A DNA stretch of 19,524 bases from an uncultured Bacteroides sp. (GCA_900556845.1 USQO01000034.1:1-19524), one strand, 5' to 3'; shown: positions 7,527 through 15,158, counted from the first letter of the stretch. Notes: a model not told the origin generated them from the sequence alone. A program made the numbers and translations.

Positions 7527-7558
7527 TAACTTTGTCCATTGAACGGTAACGTTTACCG
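7527..7558 (+). promoter_or_regulatory. -7 box and leader palindrome of the carboxynorspermidine dehydrogenase gene
   Basis: TAACTTTG (7527-7534) matches TAnnTTTG; no clear -33 box. An inverted repeat CGGTAACGTTTACCG (7544-7558, six-base arms around CGT) begins just after the predicted start site, so it could be an operator or a small leader hairpin. Confidence 0.5.
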
Positions 7559-7585
7559 GGCATTTTAATTCTATAATAAGTATAA

Positions 7586-8779
7586 ATGAGTAAAGTATTG
7601 ATTATTGGTGCAGGCGGTGTAGGTACCGTAGTTGCACACAAAGTGGCTCAACATCCTGAAGTTTTTACTGAAGTGATGATTGCCAGCCGTACCCAGTCAA
7701 AATGTGATGCCATTGTAAAGGCAATCGGCAACCCTAACATCAAGACCGCTAAGGTAGATGCAGACAATGTAGAGGAACTGGTGTCTTTATTCAATAGTTT
7801 TAAACCCGAAATCGTTATTAACGTAGCACTTCCATATCAGGACCTTACCATCATGGAAGCTTGCCTCCAGGCTGGGGTAAACTATCTGGATACTGCCAAC
7901 TATGAGCCTAAGGATGAAGCTCACTTTGAATACAGCTGGCAGTGGGCTTACAAGCAGCGTTTCGAAGAAGCAGGTCTGACTGCTATCCTCGGCTGTGGTT
8001 TCGATCCGGGCGTGAGTGGTGTTTATACTGCCTACGCAGCCAAACATCATTTTGATGAAATCCAGTACCTTGACATCGTAGACTGTAACGCAGGTAACCA
8101 CCATAAGGCTTTTGCTACTAACTTTAACCCAGAAATCAACATCCGCGAAATCACTCAGAACGGACGTTATTACGAAAACGGACAGTGGGTTACCACAGGA
8201 CCGCTGGAAATTCATAAAGACCTGACTTATCCGAACATCGGTCCGCGCGACTCTTACCTGCTGTATCATGAAGAACTGGAATCGCTGGTGAAGAACTATC
8301 CTACCATCAAGCGTGCCCGCTTCTGGATGACTTTCGGCCAGGAATACCTCACTCACCTGCGCGTAATCCAGAACATCGGTATGGCCAGCATCGAGCCAAT
8401 CAACTACAACGGTATGGAAATCGTTCCGCTGCAGTTCCTGAAAGCTGTGCTGCCTAACCCACAGGATTTGGGTGAAAACTACGAAGGCGAAACTTCTATC
8501 GGTTGCCGCATCCGTGGTATCAAGGACGGTAAGGAACGTACTTACTATGTATACAACAACTGCTCTCACCAGGCTGCTTACGAAGAAACAGGTATGCAGG
8601 GCGTAAGCTACACTACCGGTGTACCGGCTATGATCGGTGCCATGATGTTCCTGAAAGGCTTGTGGAAACGCCCGGGTGTATGGAACGTAGAAGAATTCGA
8701 TCCAGACCCATTTATGGAAGCACTGAATATGTACGGATTGCCTTGGCATGAAGTATTCGATGGAGATTTGGAACTCTAA
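7586..8779 (+). CDS. Carboxynorspermidine/carboxyspermidine dehydrogenase (saccharopine dehydrogenase family)
   Basis: A 397-residue cytoplasmic NADPH-dependent enzyme. By family knowledge it condenses L-aspartate semialdehyde with putrescine (or diaminopropane) into carboxyspermidine (or carboxynorspermidine), the step before decarboxylation by NspC in the alternative spermidine pathway used by Bacteroides. The Rossmann motif is IGAGGVG (7-13). The saccharopine dehydrogenase-like motifs INVALPYQD, NYLDTANYE and GCGFDPGVSGVY follow. Length fits the bacterial dehydrogenases, not the longer lysine-pathway fusions. nspC is not in the window. ATG 7586 is supported by the promoter 52 bases upstream and by the Rossmann fold beginning at once. 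It is followed by its own terminator. A saccharopine dehydrogenase (lysine) role is the less likely alternative. Confidence 0.85.
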   Translation: MSKVLIIGAGGVGTVVAHKVAQHPEVFTEVMIASRTQSKCDAIVKAIGNPNIKTAKVDADNVEELVSLFNSFKPEIVINVALPYQDLTIMEACLQAGVNYLDTANYEPKDEAHFEYSWQWAYKQRFEEAGLTAILGCGFDPGVSGVYTAYAAKHHFDEIQYLDIVDCNAGNHHKAFATNFNPEINIREITQNGRYYENGQWVTTGPLEIHKDLTYPNIGPRDSYLLYHEELESLVKNYPTIKRARFWMTFGQEYLTHLRVIQNIGMASIEPINYNGMEIVPLQFLKAVLPNPQDLGENYEGETSIGCRIRGIKDGKERTYYVYNNCSHQAAYEETGMQGVSYTTGVPAMIGAMMFLKGLWKRPGVWNVEEFDPDPFMEALNMYGLPWHEVFDGDLEL

Positions 8780-8814
8780 TCCGAACTCTCTGGATATATC
8801 TGATTAAACGGTAT

Positions 8815-8847
8815 AAAAACGGGGTAATTTCAATTCCCCGTTTTTTT
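8815..8847 (+). terminator. Intrinsic terminator after carboxynorspermidine dehydrogenase
   Basis: AAAAACGGGG (8815-8824) pairs with CCCCGTTTTT (8836-8845) around an 11-base loop and is followed by more T (to 8847). Confidence 0.9.
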
Positions 8848-8893
8848 AACACCGAATACCAAAATTGAAAACAATACATTTTTAAAAAGAAAC

Positions 8894-9343
8894 ATGAACA
8901 TAGGAGACAAAGCTCCCGAAATACTGGGACTGAATGAAAAAGGCGAAGAAATCCGCCTGAGCAACTATAAAGGAAAGAAAGTAGTACTCTACTTCTATCC
9001 GAAAGACATGACTTCGGGCTGTACTGCCCAGGCATGCAACTTGCGCGACCACTACAGCGAACTGCGCGAGGCTGGTTATGAAGTAATCGGTGTAAGTATC
9101 AACGATGCAAAATCGCATCAGAAATTCATCGAGAAAAACGAACTTCCTTTTACACTGATTGCTGATACAGAACAGAAACTGGTACAGGAATTCGGTGTAT
9201 GGGGCGAGAAAAGCATGTGCGGACGTAAATATATGGGTACATTCCGCACTACATTTATCATTAACGAAGAGGGTGTGATAGAACGTATCATCCTGCCTAA
9301 ACAGGTGAAGACAAAAGAACACGCTCAGCAAATCTTAAAATAA
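8894..9343 (+). CDS. bcp: Thioredoxin-dependent thiol peroxidase, Bcp/PrxQ-type peroxiredoxin
   Basis: A 149-residue cytoplasmic peroxiredoxin that reduces hydrogen peroxide and organic hydroperoxides using thioredoxin. The active-site motif is YPKDMTSGCTAQAC: peroxidatic Cys43 and resolving Cys48, five residues apart as in atypical 2-Cys Bcp proteins. The ATG at 8894 follows the terminator of the previous gene by about 45 bases; I could not find a good -7/-33 pair there. The recA start is one base after the stop, so the two genes are very probably co-transcribed, pairing peroxide defence with DNA repair. Confidence 0.93.
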   Translation: MNIGDKAPEILGLNEKGEEIRLSNYKGKKVVLYFYPKDMTSGCTAQACNLRDHYSELREAGYEVIGVSINDAKSHQKFIEKNELPFTLIADTEQKLVQEFGVWGEKSMCGRKYMGTFRTTFIINEEGVIERIILPKQVKTKEHAQQILK

Positions 9344-9344
9344 T

Positions 9345-10394
9345 ATGGCAAAGAAAGACGAACTGGAATTTGAAGAGGGCACTGAAGCTCCAAAAATCAA
9401 TAACAGCGAAAAGCTGAAAGCCTTGCAGGCTGCAATGGATAAAATTGAAAAGAGCTTTGGCAAAGGCTCTATCATGAAAATGGGTGATGACCACGTGCAG
9501 GAAGTAGAAGTGATTCCTACCGGTTCTATTGCTCTGAACGCAGCATTGGGTGTAGGCGGATACCCGAAAGGCCGTATCATCGAAATTTATGGTCCTGAAT
9601 CTTCTGGTAAAACAACACTGGCTATCCATGCCATTGCTGAAGCACAGAAGGCGGGCGGTATTGCAGCATTTATTGATGCTGAACATGCATTCGACCGTTT
9701 CTATGCAGCCAAACTGGGAGTAGACATCGACAATTTGTGGATTTCACAGCCCGACAACGGTGAGCAGGCACTCGAAATTGCCGAACAGCTGATTCGCTCG
9801 TCTGCTATCGATATCATCGTAATCGACTCTGTAGCCGCACTGACTCCGAAAGCTGAAATTGAAGGTGATATGGGCGACAACAAGGTAGGTCTTCAGGCAC
9901 GACTGATGTCGCAGGCTTTGCGTAAAATGACATCGGCCATCAACAAGACCAACACAACCTGTATTTTCATCAACCAGTTGCGTGAGAAAATCGGCGTAAT
10001 GTTTGGTAACCCTGAGACTACAACCGGTGGTAATGCCTTGAAGTTCTATGCTTCTGTACGTCTGGATATCCGCCGTGCCACACAGCTCAAGGATGGTGAA
10101 GATGTAATCGGTAACCAGGTACGCGTGAAAGTAGTGAAAAACAAAGTGGCTCCTCCTTTCCGTAAAGCTGAATTCGACATCATGTTTGGTGAAGGTATCT
10201 CACGCAGCGGCGAAATCATCGACCTGGGTGCAGAACTGGGCATCATCAAGAAGAGTGGTTCATGGTACAGCTACAACGATACCAAGCTGGGACAGGGACG
10301 CGATGCTGCTAAACAGTGCATCATGGACAATCCGGAACTGGCAGAAGAACTGGAAGGTCTGATTTTTGCACAGTTGAAAGACAAGGACGCATAA
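9345..10394 (+). CDS. recA: Recombinase RecA
   Basis: A 349-residue RecA, full length. It forms filaments on single-stranded DNA and drives homologous recombination and the DNA-damage response. Walker A GPESSGKTT lies at 83-91, the catalytic glutamate in DAEHAFD (E113), Walker B IIVID at 157-161, and the DNA-binding loop regions include GGNALKFYASVRLDIRR. The C-terminus is short with acidic residues. It starts one base after the bcp stop codon and has no promoter of its own that I can see, and it is followed by a strong terminator. Confidence 0.98.
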   Translation: MAKKDELEFEEGTEAPKINNSEKLKALQAAMDKIEKSFGKGSIMKMGDDHVQEVEVIPTGSIALNAALGVGGYPKGRIIEIYGPESSGKTTLAIHAIAEAQKAGGIAAFIDAEHAFDRFYAAKLGVDIDNLWISQPDNGEQALEIAEQLIRSSAIDIIVIDSVAALTPKAEIEGDMGDNKVGLQARLMSQALRKMTSAINKTNTTCIFINQLREKIGVMFGNPETTTGGNALKFYASVRLDIRRATQLKDGEDVIGNQVRVKVVKNKVAPPFRKAEFDIMFGEGISRSGEIIDLGAELGIIKKSGSWYSYNDTKLGQGRDAAKQCIMDNPELAEELEGLIFAQLKDKDA

Positions 10395-10419
10395 AGAAAG
10401 AATACAGATAGTTACCTAC

Positions 10420-10458
10420 AAAAAATCGCCTTTATCTTAGGGATAAAGGCGATTTTTT
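10420..10458. terminator. Bidirectional intrinsic terminator (bcp-recA / queuosine operon)
   Basis: A perfect 17-base inverted repeat, AAAAAATCGCCTTTATC (10420-10436) and its complement (10442-10458), with loop TTAGG. It lies between convergent recA and queF and has T-runs on both sides. Confidence 0.95.
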
Positions 10459-10480
10459 TATGTGAATAAGAAATGTTCAA

Positions 10481-10936
10481 TTAAAGGTCATGATTACGCA
10501 TGCGATACTCAGCCAATTCTTCGTACTTCGTTCCCGGACGACCGTAATTGCAATACGGATAAATAGAAATACCACCACGAGGTGTAAAAATTCCGGTAAC
10601 CTCGATATACTTAGGATCCATCAGCTTAATCAAATCCTTCATAATGATATTTACGCAATCCTCGTGAAAATCACCGTGATTGCGGAAACTGAAAAGATAT
10701 AATTTCAAGCTCTTGCTTTCCACCATTTTCACGTCCGGCAAGTAACTGATGCGTATTTCAGCAAAGTCAGGCTGTCCGGTAATCGGACACAGACTGGTAA
10801 ATTCCGGACAGTTAAAGCGTACCCAATAATCATTCTCAGGGTGCTTGTTTACAAATGCCTCCAAAACTTCCGGAGCATAATCCTGTTTGTAGGCAGTAGT
10901 CTTACCCAATATAGTCAGTTCATCTTTTCTTTCCAT
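10481..10936 (-). CDS. queF: NADPH-dependent 7-cyano-7-deazaguanine (preQ0) reductase
   Basis: A 151-residue short (unimodular) QueF, which reduces the nitrile of preQ0 to the amine preQ1 in queuosine synthesis. The catalytic Cys50 lies in TSLCPITGQPDFAE with Asp57; the QueF signature ESKSLK is at 73-78 and the substrate-binding His91-Glu92 in DFHED. The length matches the B. subtilis type, not the long E. coli type. It is the last gene of the transporter-queC-queF operon, two bases after queC. Confidence 0.96.
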   Translation of the reverse strand: MERKDELTILGKTTAYKQDYAPEVLEAFVNKHPENDYWVRFNCPEFTSLCPITGQPDFAEIRISYLPDVKMVESKSLKLYLFSFRNHGDFHEDCVNIIMKDLIKLMDPKYIEVTGIFTPRGGISIYPYCNYGRPGTKYEELAEYRMRNHDL

Positions 10937-10938
10937 GA

Positions 10939-11601
10939 TTATACATTCTTTTTTGTTGCCAGATATTTTTCCAATCCCTCACGGCGAAGCTTACATGCCG
11001 GACAATGTCCGCATCCGTCGCCTACCACACCGTTATAGCAAGTGAGCGTTTCATTGCGTACCAAATCCAGTACCCCCAATTCATCAGCCAAAGCCCAAGT
11101 TTGTGCCTTGTCAATCCACATAAGCGGTGTATGCAGTACAAACTGTTCATCCATGGCCAGATTCAAGGTGACGTTAAGCGACTTGATAAAAGAGTCCCTA
11201 CAATCAGGATAACCGCTGAAATCGGTCTGCGAAACTCCTGTAACCAGATGATTCACTCCACGCTCGCGGGCATATACGGCAGCAATGCTCAGAAAAAACA
11301 GATTGCGGCCCGGAACAAAGGTATTGGGAACTCCGCCCTCCGGTTTCACTTCATCCATCTGCATAGAAGTATCCGTCAGGGAATTATGCCCCAGCTTACC
11401 GATAAAAGAAACATCCATAACTTCCATTTCTACCCCAGCCTTGGCTGCGATAGCCTGCGCTATCTCCACTTCATGCTGATGCTTCTGTCCGTACAGAAAA
11501 CTCAGGGCCAACACTTTTTTAAAATGTTTTTTTGCCCAAAACAGACACGTGGTAGAATCCTGTCCACCACTGAAAACCACTAATGCTGTTTCGCTGTTCA
11601 T
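10939..11601 (-). CDS. queC: 7-cyano-7-deazaguanine synthase
   Basis: A 220-residue ATP-dependent enzyme that turns 7-carboxy-7-deazaguanine into preQ0. The PP-loop motif SGGQDST lies at 11-17. The zinc site is formed by C188, C197, C200 and C203 (C-x8-C-GH-C-PA-C). It is the middle gene of the operon: the transporter stop is five bases upstream and queF starts two bases downstream. queD and queE, which make the substrate, are not in this window. Confidence 0.96.
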   Translation of the reverse strand: MNSETALVVFSGGQDSTTCLFWAKKHFKKVLALSFLYGQKHQHEVEIAQAIAAKAGVEMEVMDVSFIGKLGHNSLTDTSMQMDEVKPEGGVPNTFVPGRNLFFLSIAAVYARERGVNHLVTGVSQTDFSGYPDCRDSFIKSLNVTLNLAMDEQFVLHTPLMWIDKAQTWALADELGVLDLVRNETLTCYNGVVGDGCGHCPACKLRREGLEKYLATKKNV

Positions 11602-11606
11602 ATCCG

Positions 11607-12293
11607 TTAAATTTCTTTGATTTTCAAAATATTGTAGGAGATATTCTCATCGTATACATCGCTGTTGTCTACCCGCTTGATGTAATTTACCACCCGAATC
11701 GTTACCGGGAGAATGATGATTTCGTACAGCGTTTTCAATACAATCTGCACAATCATTAGCTTAACCAACTCTTCTATAGGCATCAGTCCACCAAAGGCCA
11801 AAGGAAAAAAGATAACAGAGTCTGCACTTTCGCCCACCAATGTAGAAACGACAGCACGTGCCGAGAAGTTTTTTCCTTGAGAAGCTATTTTCATCCGGCT
11901 CATGACAAAGGCATTCAGGAAGGAACCGACCAGAAAAGCCGTCAGACTGGCAGCTGCTACACGGGGAGCCAGACCGAATACAAAGTCGAATGCAGCCTCA
12001 CCCTCCCAAAACGGAGCCGCAGGAAGTGCCACAGCCAACTGTCCCAAAGCTACAACCATGAAGTTCATGATAAAACCCATCCAGATAATCAGACGTGCTT
12101 TACGAAAGCCCCATACTTCAGCTATACAGTCGTTGATGATATAAGAAATAGGGAAAACAATTAATCCGGCAGTAGCCGAAATAGGACCAAGTTGGATAAC
12201 CTTGGTTTCGAGAAGATTTGCTGCTACGAGGCAGACACTAAAAATAATTCCAAGTACCATAAAAGGTACCGATACAACGTTTTGCTTGTTCAT
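11607..12293 (-). CDS. Queuosine precursor transporter (YhhQ/QPTR family, COG1738)
   Basis: A 228-residue inner-membrane protein with about six TM helices. Members of this family take up queuosine precursors such as preQ0 and preQ1. Family motifs are visible: ISYIINDCIAEVWGFRKARL (TM2/3 region) and GESADSVIFFPLAFGG. It is the first gene of the queC-queF operon, which supports the assignment. Together the operon can take up precursor and complete preQ1. The ATG at 12293 lies just past a preQ1-riboswitch-like leader whose 3' end overlaps the AGGA ribosome-binding region. Confidence 0.9.
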   Translation of the reverse strand: MNKQNVVSVPFMVLGIIFSVCLVAANLLETKVIQLGPISATAGLIVFPISYIINDCIAEVWGFRKARLIIWMGFIMNFMVVALGQLAVALPAAPFWEGEAAFDFVFGLAPRVAAASLTAFLVGSFLNAFVMSRMKIASQGKNFSARAVVSTLVGESADSVIFFPLAFGGLMPIEELVKLMIVQIVLKTLYEIIILPVTIRVVNYIKRVDNSDVYDENISYNILKIKEI

Positions 12294-12297
12294 TGTT

Positions 12298-12329
12298 CCT
12301 GTTTTTTACGTGGTGTTCTAGAATACACG
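12298..12329 (-). promoter_or_regulatory. Candidate preQ1 class I riboswitch in the leader of the queuosine operon
   Basis: Minus strand, RNA 5' to 3': CGUG (12329-12326), the loop UAUUCUAGA, ACACC, then ACG closing P1 (CGUG with CACG, 12312-12309), then U, six A, and CAGG. Compared with the well-known B. subtilis preQ1-I aptamer, the UUCUAG loop, the ACACC segment holding the ligand-pairing C, and the A-rich UAAAAAAC tail all occur in the same order and nearly the same spacing. The tail then reads CAGG, like the T. tengcongensis type, and AGGA is the ribosome-binding site. The pseudoknot would pair loop G (12318) with the tail C (12301) and loop C (12321) with a tail G, hiding the AGG when ligand is bound. 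The tail lacks the usual CUA, and P1 is only four pairs. Confidence 0.62.
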
Positions 12330-12367
12330 ACCGCTATTCACGGCATCGCATGTCAAAAAATCGGGTG

Positions 12368-12398
12368 CAAAGGTACAATTATTTTCTGAAACACGAAA
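12368..12398 (-). promoter_or_regulatory. Promoter of the yhhQ-type/queC/queF operon
   Basis: TACCTTTG (12375-12368) matches the -7 consensus, with TTTC (12398-12395) 19 bases upstream as the -33 box. Transcription would start near 12361, giving a leader of about 68 bases that contains the riboswitch candidate. Confidence 0.72.
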
Positions 12399-12405
12399 AT
12401 CTTTC

Positions 12406-12453
12406 AAAAAAAACGGTGTATGCATATACTCCAAACTGTATCTGCACGCACCG
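12406..12453 (-). terminator. Intrinsic terminator of the DUF4923/antiporter unit
   Basis: On the minus strand CGGTGCGTGCA (12453-12443) pairs with TGCATACACCG (12424-12414), with one mismatch and one G-T pair, and is followed by eight T (12413-12406). It lies immediately before the -33 box of the next operon. Confidence 0.85.
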
Positions 12454-12474
12454 AAAAATCGAAATTATACGTCT

Positions 12475-13440
12475 TTATTGCTGCGAAATAAGAAAAACTG
12501 TATAGGCAACGTAACAAACGACTAGCAATCCACCTTCCAGACGTGTAATCGTCCGCTTCTTGAAGAACCAGCCTACCAGCCAAAAAAGCAGTGAAGCACC
12601 TATAAGGACTGCCATATCTACATTACCGATGTTACCCAAAGGCAACGGAGAGGCGGTAGCACTACATCCCAAAACAAAAAATACATTAAACAGGTTACTG
12701 CCAATTACATTACCGATGGCAATGCCTGAATTCTTTTTCAAGGCAGCTGTAACCGAAGTAGCCAGCTCGGGCAACGAAGTTCCCCCTGCCACCAGCGTAA
12801 GTCCGATTACCGACTCACTTACTCCCAGCAAGCGGGCAATGCCACTGGCACCTTCCACAAAAAACTGTCCGCCAAAAATCAGTCCGGCCAATCCGCCCAC
12901 AATATACAGCAGTGATTTCCACACAGGAAGCAATTTTACCTGTTGCCCCTCGGTAGCCTCATCTCCTCCACTGCGTGCTATCGCAAAGGTATACCGCATG
13001 AATATCAGGAAAAAGCCCAGTAAAACCAGTCCGTCGATACGGCTGATTACATTCTGTGCCTCGCCATCAATGAGCCGGTCGTTGGCAAAAGCAGCCAGCA
13101 CCAGTGAAGAAAGAATGACCAGAGGAATTTCCTTGCTCATCGTTCCCTGTCCTACCTGCATGGGCAATACCAAAGCCGTACAGCCTATAATCATCAACAT
13201 ATTGAAGATATTGCTTCCCACGACATTACCGATGGCCATTTCCGCACTTCCCTGGATAGACGAAAGCACGCTAATCACCAGCTCGGGAGCCGATGTACCA
13301 AATGCCACAATGGTAAGACCAATCACCAAGTCGGATATCCGAAAACGTTTGGCTACCGATGCCGCTCCGTCGGTAAGTCCGTTGGCGCCCAGCAAAATAA
13401 GTACCAGGCCACCTATCAATAATAAACTATCTGTCCACAT
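12475..13440 (-). CDS. Calcium/sodium antiporter-family membrane protein (CaCA, YrbG-like)
   Basis: A 321-residue inner-membrane cation/Ca2+ exchanger with about ten TM helices. Both alpha repeats are clear: first GTSAPEL (49-54 region) with GNVVGSN (71-77), second GGTSLPEL (219-226) with GNVIGSN (243-249). The acidic residues in these motifs coordinate the cation. A Glu/Gly-rich loop near 155-170 separates the two halves. The frame extends to a TTG at 13461 directly beside the previous stop codon, but the ATG at 13440 begins the first TM helix naturally, so I choose it. It is 21 bases downstream of the DUF4923 gene and probably shares its transcript. The ion specificity is from the family, not from this sequence. 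Confidence 0.9.
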   Translation of the reverse strand: MWTDSLLLIGGLVLILLGANGLTDGAASVAKRFRISDLVIGLTIVAFGTSAPELVISVLSSIQGSAEMAIGNVVGSNIFNMLMIIGCTALVLPMQVGQGTMSKEIPLVILSSLVLAAFANDRLIDGEAQNVISRIDGLVLLGFFLIFMRYTFAIARSGGDEATEGQQVKLLPVWKSLLYIVGGLAGLIFGGQFFVEGASGIARLLGVSESVIGLTLVAGGTSLPELATSVTAALKKNSGIAIGNVIGSNLFNVFFVLGCSATASPLPLGNIGNVDMAVLIGASLLFWLVGWFFKKRTITRLEGGLLVVCYVAYTVFLISQQ

Positions 13441-13461
13441 TGGATTAAAAATTTGATGCAA

Positions 13462-14046
13462 TTACTGTTTTTCCAACATAAAGCCAAGATTCAGTCCATC
13501 ATACTGTCCGGCCAACTTACTTACCGTTTCCAGTGAAGAATTAACCTTAGAAGCCACATTGCTGATACCCTGTACTACGGAAAGTAGCTTATCCGACTTG
13601 AACAAAATACTCAACTTCTTTCCGCTAAGAGTGGCTGTTGTCGTAATTTTCACTCCCAAGGATGTTTTCAGAAGCAGCTCCTGAGTATCTTTATTATAGG
13701 TGTAAGTTCCCTTTACAGTACGCGTTCCTACAGTAGAAGTATATGTACTGTCGGCATTGAAAACAAAAGTACATCCTTCGGTCATACCTATCTGCTGGAA
13801 AATCGAAGACATTTTTTCTTCCACCTGCTTGGCAGCCAGCTCGCTTCCAGCCTTTGCAATCAGGTTATCACTCTCAAACTTACAGTCTGGCGAAACGTAT
13901 TTCCAAGTACCTACCAATGACTGCTGAGATGCCTGATTTCCTACAACTGTATTAACGACTCCCGAAACAATATCCTTCCAGTCTTGTGCCATACATCCTA
14001 AAGTTCCCGTCAAGAGAATCATGCAAATGCAAATAATCTTTTTCAT
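13462..14046 (-). CDS. Exported DUF4923 (lipocalin-like) protein
   Basis: A 194-residue protein with a signal peptide likely cut after C-M-A (residue 20). The core carries a lipocalin-like strand pattern: LVGTWKYVSPDCKFES (about 44-59), then a helical part (62-86), then CTFVFNADSTYTSTVGTRTVKGTYTY (about 91-117) and paired beta strands with Thr-rich repeats, followed by a C-terminal helix. It matches the Bacteroidales family I know as DUF4923, whose function is unknown. A promoter with a good -7 box lies upstream, and an antiporter gene follows 21 bases after the stop. No catalytic residues are evident. Confidence 0.85.
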   Translation of the reverse strand: MKKIICICMILLTGTLGCMAQDWKDIVSGVVNTVVGNQASQQSLVGTWKYVSPDCKFESDNLIAKAGSELAAKQVEEKMSSIFQQIGMTEGCTFVFNADSTYTSTVGTRTVKGTYTYNKDTQELLLKTSLGVKITTTATLSGKKLSILFKSDKLLSVVQGISNVASKVNSSLETVSKLAGQYDGLNLGFMLEKQ

Positions 14047-14085
14047 ACGCTATATTTTTAGTTACCTGTTCTTTACGAAACAATA

Positions 14086-14119
14086 CAAAGATACATTTTG
14101 TTTAAACAGGATATACAAA
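14086..14119 (-). promoter_or_regulatory. Promoter of the DUF4923/antiporter unit
   Basis: TATCTTTG (14093-14086) matches the -7 consensus. TTTG (14119-14116) lies 22 bases upstream, slightly long. Predicted leader about 30-35 bases. Confidence 0.65.
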
Positions 14120-14134
14120 TGTTTCAAAAATAAA

Positions 14135-14166
14135 GAAAGGGGAATCCTATTCAACAAGGAGTCCCC
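14135..14166 (-). terminator. Intrinsic terminator of nadC
   Basis: On the minus strand GGGGACTCCT (14166-14157) pairs with AGGATTCCCC (14148-14139) with one mismatch and an 8-base loop, followed by TTTCTTTA. Confidence 0.82.
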
Positions 14167-14193
14167 TAATCCCAAATATCGCTACTGATACGA

Positions 14194-15051
14194 TCAACAT
14201 GCCTTGAAACTCATATCCAAGCCTTTTACGGAATGAGTCAATGCACCAACCGATATAAAGTCAACACCACATTCTGCATAATCCCGCAATGTATCGAAAG
14301 TAATACCGCCTGAAGATTCTGTTTCATAACGTCCTGCAACCATTTCTACGGCCTTACGTGTATTCTCTGGAGTAAAGTTATCAAGCATGATACGGTCTAC
14401 TCCACCCAAATCGAGTACTTGCTGCAACTCATCGAAATTGCGTACTTCGATTTCAATTTTCAAGTCTTTACCTTTTTCCTTACAGTATTCCTTGGCACGG
14501 GTAATAGCTTTGTCAATACCGCCGGCAAAGTCAACATGGTTATCTTTGAGCAGAATCATATCAAACAAACCAATACGGTGGTTTACACCTCCACCAATCT
14601 TGACAGCCATCTTTTCCAAAATACGCATGCCCGGTGTAGTTTTGCGGGTATCCAATACACGGGTATGTGTTCCTTCCAGACGCTGAACATACTTATGTGT
14701 CATAGTAGCAATACCACTCATGCGCTGCATGATGTTAAGCATCAGACGTTCAGTTTGCAGCAAGGACTGTATTTTACCTTCTACAACCATAGCCACATCG
14801 CCCGGTTTTACATGTGCGCCGTCGTTGATGAATACTTCTACTTTCATAGTAGGATCAAAACGGTTGAAAACTTCCTTGGCTATTTCAATACCAGCCAAAA
14901 TACCCTCTTCCTTAATCAGAAGCTTTGACTTACCCATAGCATCGGCAGGGATGCATGACAAGGTAGTATGGTCGCCATCACCTATATCTTCGGCAAACGA
15001 CAAATCAATCAAACGATCGATCAAATCCTTCACAACTTTTTCGTCCATCAT
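14194..15051 (-). CDS. nadC: Nicotinate-nucleotide pyrophosphorylase (carboxylating), quinolinate phosphoribosyltransferase
   Basis: A 285-residue cytoplasmic enzyme of de novo NAD synthesis. It transfers the phosphoribosyl group from PRPP to quinolinate, releasing CO2, to give nicotinate mononucleotide. Key motifs: EDIGDGDHTT (21-30), the Arg/Lys active-site segment DTRKTTPGMR (134-143), GGGVNHRIGLFDMILLKDNH (about 153-172) and ESSGGI near the C-terminus. The frame runs upstream to 15216, but the -7 box at 15079-15086 lies inside that extension, so the start is M-M-D-E-K-V at 15051 (or the next ATG, 15048). It has its own terminator and is divergent from the EamA permease. Confidence 0.96.
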   Translation of the reverse strand: MMDEKVVKDLIDRLIDLSFAEDIGDGDHTTLSCIPADAMGKSKLLIKEEGILAGIEIAKEVFNRFDPTMKVEVFINDGAHVKPGDVAMVVEGKIQSLLQTERLMLNIMQRMSGIATMTHKYVQRLEGTHTRVLDTRKTTPGMRILEKMAVKIGGGVNHRIGLFDMILLKDNHVDFAGGIDKAITRAKEYCKEKGKDLKIEIEVRNFDELQQVLDLGGVDRIMLDNFTPENTRKAVEMVAGRYETESSGGITFDTLRDYAECGVDFISVGALTHSVKGLDMSFKAC

Positions 15052-15078
15052 TTTATATTTTATAAATTCATACTGTGG

Positions 15079-15110
15079 CAAAGGTAGAATTTTATTCCTA
15101 TTTTTGCAAC
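15079..15110 (-). promoter_or_regulatory. Promoter of nadC
   Basis: TACCTTTG (15086-15079) matches the -7 consensus, with GTTG (15110-15107) 20 bases upstream as the -33 box. Its -33 box abuts the -7 box of the divergent promoter. Confidence 0.68.
15099..15106 (+). promoter_or_regulatory. Putative -7 box of the EamA permease/rlmH unit
   Basis: TATTTTTG fits TAnnTTTG. No strong -33 box is seen, and it lies within the nadC promoter. The leader would be about 46 bases to ATG 15159. Confidence 0.45.
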
Positions 15111-15158
15111 ATAAATCCCAACCAAGTATCTCTGTCACTTGTAAGTAGAAAGCAGAAA

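Noticed and set aside
7787..8749. 320-codon minus-strand frame inside carboxynorspermidine dehydrogenase
   Set aside because: Shadow frame; the plus-strand protein is conserved over its full length.
12414..12453. Part of a longer regulatory RNA before the queuosine operon
   Set aside because: It is fully explained as the terminator of the upstream antiporter gene (stem plus eight T) and lies before the promoter of the queuosine operon, so it is not in that leader.
12560..13456. 298-codon plus-strand frame opposite the Ca2+/Na+ antiporter
   Set aside because: The minus strand has both alpha repeats of the exchanger family; the plus translation is Ser/Pro/Thr-rich shadow sequence.
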